Assembly (NCBI GenBank): GCA_934096605.1
Contig: CAKOMI010000045.1
Coordinates: 1-8,655 of the forward strand
DNA length: 8,655 bases
Reading direction: 5' to 3'
Origin: an uncultured Bacilli bacterium
GTDB lineage: Bacteria; Bacillota_I; Bacilli_A; RF39; UBA660
How positions within the stretch are numbered: the first letter of the stretch is position 1; every line of letters starts with the position of its first letter. This document shows, piece by piece, positions 5,957-8,655 of the stretch. A program made the position numbers and the translations under genes. The notes below the pieces were generated by a model, which saw only the letters and a list, made by a program, of their open reading frames with translations, ran no database searches and was not told the DNA's origin.

Positions 5957-6692
5957 TATAATCACTCTCACTAAAAACATTAAATATCACTTTTATATTT
6001 GTTTTATACTTACTTAGTATTTCTTTAACTGAGTTATAGGCAATTATTTTCGCCTTATTTATTGGATAACTAAACAGTCCTGTTGATATACTAGGAAAAG
6101 CAATAGAACTATAACTATTCTTAATAGCATACTCTAAGGAATTTTTGTAACAATTAGCTAAATCTAACTCGTTTTGTTTTGTTACTTCATTTAAAATTTC
6201 TGGTCCTACTGTTGTAATCACTTTTTTACTAGGTAGGTTATAAGCATCACATACAATTATTTCACCAGTAGAAAGTTCTTTACCTTTTAAAATTTTATTA
6301 CATTCAAGTCTTAATCTCATTCCTGCATTAGTATGAATTACATTATCTACACAAACATGACTTGGATTGAAACAACCTAATCCCTCTTTGTTACCAGCAT
6401 TAACAATAACATCACACTTTAAAGTAGTAATATCTCCTTGCCACAAAATTATATTATCTTCGTTTTTCTTTAAAGAATTAACATCAACTATTTTTTTATC
6501 TTTTAACTCTAAACCTAAATATTCATCTTCTAACTTTAAAATTTCTTCATTTATTGGTTTAGGCAATCTTATATTAATAAGTGTCTTATACAATTTTTTT
6601 AAACTTTCATAGGAATAAGGTATTTCAATATCATAATTATTTTCTTGAATTAAATATTCTATTATCTTTAATAACAATTTTTCTTTGCTCAT
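5928..6692 (-). CDS. Zinc-type macrodomain protein-ADP-ribose hydrolase
   Basis: This 254-residue protein has an N-terminal helical extension (about 1-80, with KLEDEYL at 53-59) before the macrodomain, as in the SirTM-linked macrodomains of Staphylococcus aureus and Streptococcus pyogenes. Macrodomain marks are QGDI (85-88), VNAGN (97-101, usually NAAN), and G106-C-F-x-P-x-H112-x-C114-x-D-N-x-x-H120. The C107/H112/C114 group fits the zinc site of the Zn-macro class. The phosphate loop is STGLFSYP (203-210), with Ser at a place usually Gly. Such enzymes remove the ADP-ribose added by the partner sirtuin. The ATG overlaps the HxlR stop in an ATGA (6689-6692), with AAGGA about 7 bases upstream, and the end overlaps the sirtuin gene, so all three genes form one coupled operon. 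Confidence 0.88.
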   Translation of the reverse strand: MSKEKLLLKIIEYLIQENNYDIEIPYSYESLKKLYKTLINIRLPKPINEEILKLEDEYLGLELKDKKIVDVNSLKKNEDNIILWQGDITTLKCDVIVNAGNKEGLGCFNPSHVCVDNVIHTNAGMRLRLECNKILKGKELSTGEIIVCDAYNLPSKKVITTVGPEILNEVTKQNELDLANCYKNSLEYAIKNSYSSIAFPSISTGLFSYPINKAKIIAYNSVKEILSKYKTNIKVIFNVFSESDYNEYRKLFKN

Positions 6693-7006
6693 TTTTGATC
6701 CTTATACTTAATACCAAATTCTTTCATCATATCAAGAACGCTTTTAAGTTCCATACCTTTTTCAGTTAGTGAATATTCTACTTTTGGTGGAACTACAGGA
6801 TAGACTTTTCTTTTAACTATACCGTCATTCTCCAAGTCTTTTAAATTTTGTGTTAAAACCTTTGCAGATATTCCAACAACAGATCTATTAAGTTCATTAT
6901 ATCTTTTGGTACCAGTAATTAAATCTCTCAAAATTAAAACTTTCCATTTATTTGAAATAATAGATGCCGTATATTCAACAGGACAGTTTGTATAAACTTT
7001 AGCCAT
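6689..7006 (-). CDS. HxlR-family winged-helix transcriptional regulator
   Basis: A 105-residue protein with the HxlR layout: a conserved Cys8 in TNCPVEYT, the SNKWKVLILRDL helix (18-29), the recognition region GISAKVLTQNLKDLENDG (45-62), and the wing KVEYSLTEKG (75-84). HxlR proteins are dimeric DNA-binding proteins; several (YodB, CatR, HypR) sense quinones, diamide or other electrophiles through this N-terminal Cys. Cys8 is the only Cys, as expected for a one-Cys sensor. The ATG at 7006 is chosen over an in-frame TTG at 7015 because AGGAG lies 9 bases upstream. It is the first gene of the operon with the macrodomain and sirtuin genes. An operator-like sequence repeated in front of the MBL-like gene overlaps its promoter, so autoregulation is likely. 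Confidence 0.9.
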   Translation of the reverse strand: MAKVYTNCPVEYTASIISNKWKVLILRDLITGTKRYNELNRSVVGISAKVLTQNLKDLENDGIVKRKVYPVVPPKVEYSLTEKGMELKSVLDMMKEFGIKYKDQK

Positions 7007-7025
7007 AATTATCAACTCCTAACTT

Positions 7026-7055
7026 ATTATATCATTACATGTTACTTCTAGTAAG
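7026..7055 (-). promoter_or_regulatory. Promoter of the HxlR-macrodomain-SirTM operon
   Basis: On the minus strand a perfect -10 TATAAT (7026-7031) is preceded, after 17 bp, by a poor -35 (TTACTA, 7049-7054) that is part of the operator repeat TACTTACT (7050-7057). A weak -35 inside an operator suits a repressed or regulator-assisted promoter. The leader to the ATG at 7006 is very short, about 13 bases. Confidence 0.6.
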
Positions 7056-7077
7056 TACGCACTTTTTGGTAAGTATT
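7050..7077. promoter_or_regulatory. Putative HxlR operator, site A
   Basis: The plus strand reads AGTAAGTACGCACTTTTTGG and continues TAAGTATT. It contains an AAGT-N4-ACTT dyad and a second AAGTA half site. The first 20 bases differ from site B (7980 onward) at only two positions. The site overlaps the -35 region and ends exactly 18 bp before the TATAAT of the hxlR promoter. Binding by the HxlR protein encoded just downstream is inferred from this repetition. Confidence 0.6.
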
Positions 7078-7102
7078 AAAAAAGTGAATTTTACTTCACT
7101 TT
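7078..7102 (-). terminator. Intrinsic terminator of the MBL-like gene
   Basis: On the minus strand AAAGTGAA (7095-7102) pairs with TTCACTTT (7081-7088) in a perfect 8-bp stem with a six-base loop, followed by more T (7080-7078). It sits 4 bases after the TAA stop of the MBL-like gene and just before the hxlR operator, so the two units are transcribed separately. Confidence 0.75.
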
Positions 7103-7106
7103 ATAA

Positions 7107-7898
7107 TTATTCTCCAAAGAAGAAGCCAGCTGTCATTTCAAGATAATTAACACCACTATAATTTGGATATTCTTCTTTTACTTTTTCTATCATTTCATCT
7201 TTACTATTACATGTACTAGCAATATTTAATAAAGTTTCAATATATGCTATTTTGGTAGCAACTGCTTTAATATCTTCTGGAATATAATGTGATGTTAAAA
7301 TCAAATTATAATTTTTTTCTATATATTCTTTTAATGTATCAATCATGGCATTTGCATGATCTACACCAGCAATAATAGAGTGACTTTCACTACCTAACAT
7401 ATGAGTATATATAGAGTTTATTTCTGGTATTTCAATATCAAAAGCATCACCTGTTGGAATAACATTCATTTTTATATCTGCTAAAGTAATAGTGCCTCCA
7501 TTAATATAATCAGTTACATGATGTATATTATTATCAAATGATTCTCCAAATGCCTTTGTAAAATTGTCAACTAATACTTTTCCTCCACCAGTATGTCCAT
7601 ATTCATCAGCCTTTTTAGTAGTATATTTTTTAGAATCTTTTAAGAATGTTCCTCCTCCCATATGATATGAAAGTAATACACCATCAAGTTTTACTCCTAA
7701 TGATTCAATATATTTTTCTAATTCTTTATTATTGTCATAGAATGCAGGTGATTCAATAACAACTACCTTTTTATTTTTTTCAAGTAAAATAACTTGGTCA
7801 TCAATATAATCTGCTGTATTGTAATTATGAACTTTTACATCTCCAAAATCATAAACCAAAACATATCCTTTATCTAAATTTATCTTTTTATTTTCCAT
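7107..7898 (-). CDS. Metallo-beta-lactamase-fold-like protein with an eroded metal site
   Basis: A 263-residue cytoplasmic protein. The start (YDFGDVKVHNY..., VILLEKNKKVVVIESPAF) and the order of later blocks resemble the MBL-fold hydrolases. Where the metal motif HxHxDH is expected the sequence is LLSYHMGGG (75-83), so at most one of its histidines remains. Other possible ligands are H102 in GHTGGG, H166, H173 in GSESHS, D180-H181 in GVDH, and H204 in LTSHYIPED. The C-terminal block (EEYPNYSG...YLEMTAGFFFG) is like that of uncharacterised MBL-related proteins. It may bind metal differently or be non-catalytic. Start is set by AGGAGG 8 bases before the ATG. The promoter carries the same operator as the HxlR operon, so it is probably controlled by that regulator. 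The fold call is moderate, the function unknown. Confidence 0.6.
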   Translation of the reverse strand: MENKKINLDKGYVLVYDFGDVKVHNYNTADYIDDQVILLEKNKKVVVIESPAFYDNNKELEKYIESLGVKLDGVLLSYHMGGGTFLKDSKKYTTKKADEYGHTGGGKVLVDNFTKAFGESFDNNIHHVTDYINGGTITLADIKMNVIPTGDAFDIEIPEINSIYTHMLGSESHSIIAGVDHANAMIDTLKEYIEKNYNLILTSHYIPEDIKAVATKIAYIETLLNIASTCNSKDEMIEKVKEEYPNYSGVNYLEMTAGFFFGE

Positions 7899-7955
7899 TT
7901 TTATTTCCTCCTAATTTTCTGTTCAAAGAGATGAGCACTTTTCCTTGACAATTAA

Positions 7956-7987
7956 ATTATAGAATAATGAAAAAGAAAAAGTAAGTA
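7956..7987 (-). promoter_or_regulatory. Promoter of the MBL-like gene
   Basis: On the minus strand a perfect -10 TATAAT (7956-7961) has no good -35 at 17 bp (TTACTT, 7979-7984). The operator repeat TACTTACT (7980-7987) sits exactly 18 bp upstream, as at the hxlR promoter. The leader is about 50 bases and contains another AAAAGTGC (7935-7942), a piece of the operator. Confidence 0.6.
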
Positions 7988-8016
7988 TGCACTTTTTTGT
8001 TAGATACTTACTTTTT
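7976..8016. promoter_or_regulatory. Putative HxlR operator site B within a 13-bp perfect inverted repeat
   Basis: AAAAAGTAAGTAT (7976-7988) and its exact reverse complement ATACTTACTTTTT (8004-8016) flank a 15-base spacer. The part from 7980 on matches operator site A at 18 of 20 positions. On the minus strand the repeat can also form a hairpin followed by CTTTTT. It would then terminate the lipoprotein transcript that ends at 8103. Both functions could coexist; the operator reading rests on the match to site A. Confidence 0.6.
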
Positions 8017-8084
8017 GGTATAAATTTAATTAAAATAAGGTTTTAATGAATAAAATTTTTTTAATATTAAAATCAATCTGCTTG

Positions 8085-8105
8085 ATAAATTGTAATTTGT
8101 TATTA
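8085..8105. repeat. Short AT-rich repeat after the lipoprotein stop codon, copy 2
   Basis: ATAAATTGTAATTTG (8085-8099) then TTATTA, which includes the lipoprotein stop. It is identical over 15 bases to the copy after the sirtuin gene. Confidence 0.35.
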
Positions 8106-8558
8106 AATAGTAAATTCAATTGCTACATTGAAAGTTTCGTATTTTCCTTCTTCGTATTCATAGTTAATTCCTTTTATAATTCTGTAAGTCCCTTTTGCAA
8201 GTTTACCATACCCATTTTCCCAATTAAGTTCAATTTCTTTACTTTCTTTTGATGAAAGTGGAAAAGCAGGCATATCGAAATTTAATTCAACATTTATTTT
8301 ATGCCATTCTCCATCTTTTTTGATTTCTATTTCATAAGGATTTCCATATTGGAAATTTTTATCACTATTATTAGTTAAAACTAGAGTTGCACTTTTATTT
8401 GTTAATGTTCCTTCTTTAAGAGTCATTATAACATCATTTTGTGAAATTTTAATATTAGACTTATTTCCTATATCAAATTCATTTTTTTGCTTTCCACAAC
8501 CAGTCATTCCCAATACCATAACCCCACATAATAAAATAGTTAAAATTGTTTTTTTCAT
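8103..8558 (-). CDS. Lipoprotein with a bacterial Ig-like domain
   Basis: A 151-residue exported lipoprotein: basic start (MKKT), hydrophobic stretch (4-19) and lipobox GMTGC with the lipidated Cys21. The mature part has the pattern of a small bacterial Ig-like beta-sandwich common in Firmicutes lipoproteins (VIMTLKEGTLTNKSATLVLTNNS..., then FQYGNPYEIEI, DGEWHKI, and ENGYGKLAKGTYRIIKG near the end). Its binding role is unknown. The ATG at 8558 is preferred over an in-frame TTG at 8564, because GGAGGA lies 6 bases upstream. It follows the end of another minus-strand gene by about 30 bases with no terminator between, so it is probably the second gene of a unit extending beyond the window. No promoter of its own was seen. 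Confidence 0.8.
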   Translation of the reverse strand: MKKTILTILLCGVMVLGMTGCGKQKNEFDIGNKSNIKISQNDVIMTLKEGTLTNKSATLVLTNNSDKNFQYGNPYEIEIKKDGEWHKINVELNFDMPAFPLSSKESKEIELNWENGYGKLAKGTYRIIKGINYEYEEGKYETFNVAIEFTI

Positions 8559-8578
8559 AATCAATCCTCCATTTCAAC

Positions 8579-8590
8579 AAATTGTAATTT
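8579..8590. repeat. Short AT-rich repeat at the stop of the partial gene, copy 3
   Basis: The 12-base core AAATTGTAATTT overlaps the TAA stop codon of the partial gene at the right edge. It is the third copy placed at the 3' end of a minus-strand gene. Confidence 0.3.
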
Positions 8591-8655
8591 ATCTAACAAG
8601 TTTCTCTATCGAATTGTATTCATCTCCACTTATTTGATATATACCATTATATGGT
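8589..8655 (-). CDS. C-terminal end of an unidentified gene (partial)
   Basis: The minus-strand frame ending at TAA (8589-8591) is open to the window edge and encodes 21 residues, PYNGIYQISGDEYNSIEKLV followed by R. It looks like a real protein end, and the lipoprotein gene follows about 30 bases later with a strong ribosome site. Too little is visible to name a family. Confidence 0.45.
   Translation of the reverse strand, partial: PYNGIYQISGDEYNSIEKLVR

Noticed and set aside
5957..5980. Longer sirtuin start at 5980
   Set aside because: It would add eight mostly hydrophobic residues before the normal start of the family, with no better ribosome site; it remains possible because of translational coupling.
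7899..7955. Riboswitch or attenuator in the leader of the MBL-like gene
   Set aside because: The leader is only about 50 bases, with no stable hairpin and no known aptamer pattern; only a partial operator repeat is visible.
8046..8252. Plus-strand open frame of 68 codons opposite the lipoprotein gene
   Set aside because: It is antisense to the lipoprotein C-terminus, of low complexity (Phe/Ile/Asn from AT-rich DNA), and has no ribosome site.
1..8655. CRISPR array, insertion sequence or integrase
   Set aside because: No evenly spaced repeats of 25-40 bases, no terminal inverted repeats flanking a transposase, and no recombinase motifs were found on either strand.

Overview
The window comes from an AT-rich, low-GC Gram-positive-type bacterium (Firmicutes/Bacillota, probably a gut-type Bacilli or Clostridia lineage). 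Evidence for this is strong AGGAGG ribosome binding sites, sigma-A-like promoters with 17-18 bp spacers, short intrinsic terminators, a tRNA with encoded CCA, a BsuPI/Ig-like lipoprotein and a SipW-type secreted protein. TGA is used as a stop and Trp is TGG, so this is the standard bacterial code, not a Mycoplasma-type code. Apart from one plus-strand tRNA, every gene lies on the minus strand, so the text below reads from right to left in transcription order where operons are concerned.

Region A (1-3400): an acyltransferase-3 membrane protein with its own promoter and terminator. It is preceded by a two-gene unit of a stand-alone ClpB/ClpC-D1-like AAA+ ATPase and a 2,4-diaminopentanoate dehydrogenase-like (Ord/DapB-type) oxidoreductase. 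Region B (3380-4775): two exported or membrane-anchored proteins, one unrecognised and one with a SipW-type signal, each with a recognisable promoter. Region C (4769-5060): tRNA-Gly(GCC) on the plus strand, whose promoter appears to share one palindromic -35 hexamer with the divergent membrane-protein promoter. It is followed by a tRNA terminator, a possible gene relic and a long bidirectional terminator.

Region D (5015-8655) is the most interesting part. A tight operon of an HxlR-family regulator, a zinc-type macrodomain ADP-ribosyl hydrolase and a class-M sirtuin (SirTM) ADP-ribosyltransferase is preceded by a separately transcribed metallo-beta-lactamase-like protein with an eroded metal site. 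The promoters of the HxlR operon and of the MBL-like gene carry almost the same operator sequence at exactly the same distance (18 bp) from a perfect TATAAT. This suggests a small HxlR regulon that couples a thiol/electrophile signal to reversible ADP-ribosylation plus the MBL-like protein. In described pathogens the SirTM/macrodomain pair sits with a GcvH-L carrier and lipoate ligase; neither is present here, so the ADP-ribosylated target is an open question. A lipoprotein with an Ig-like domain and the last 21 codons of another gene close the window.

No insertion sequence, transposase, integrase or CRISPR array was seen. All promoter, operator and function calls are made by eye without database search.
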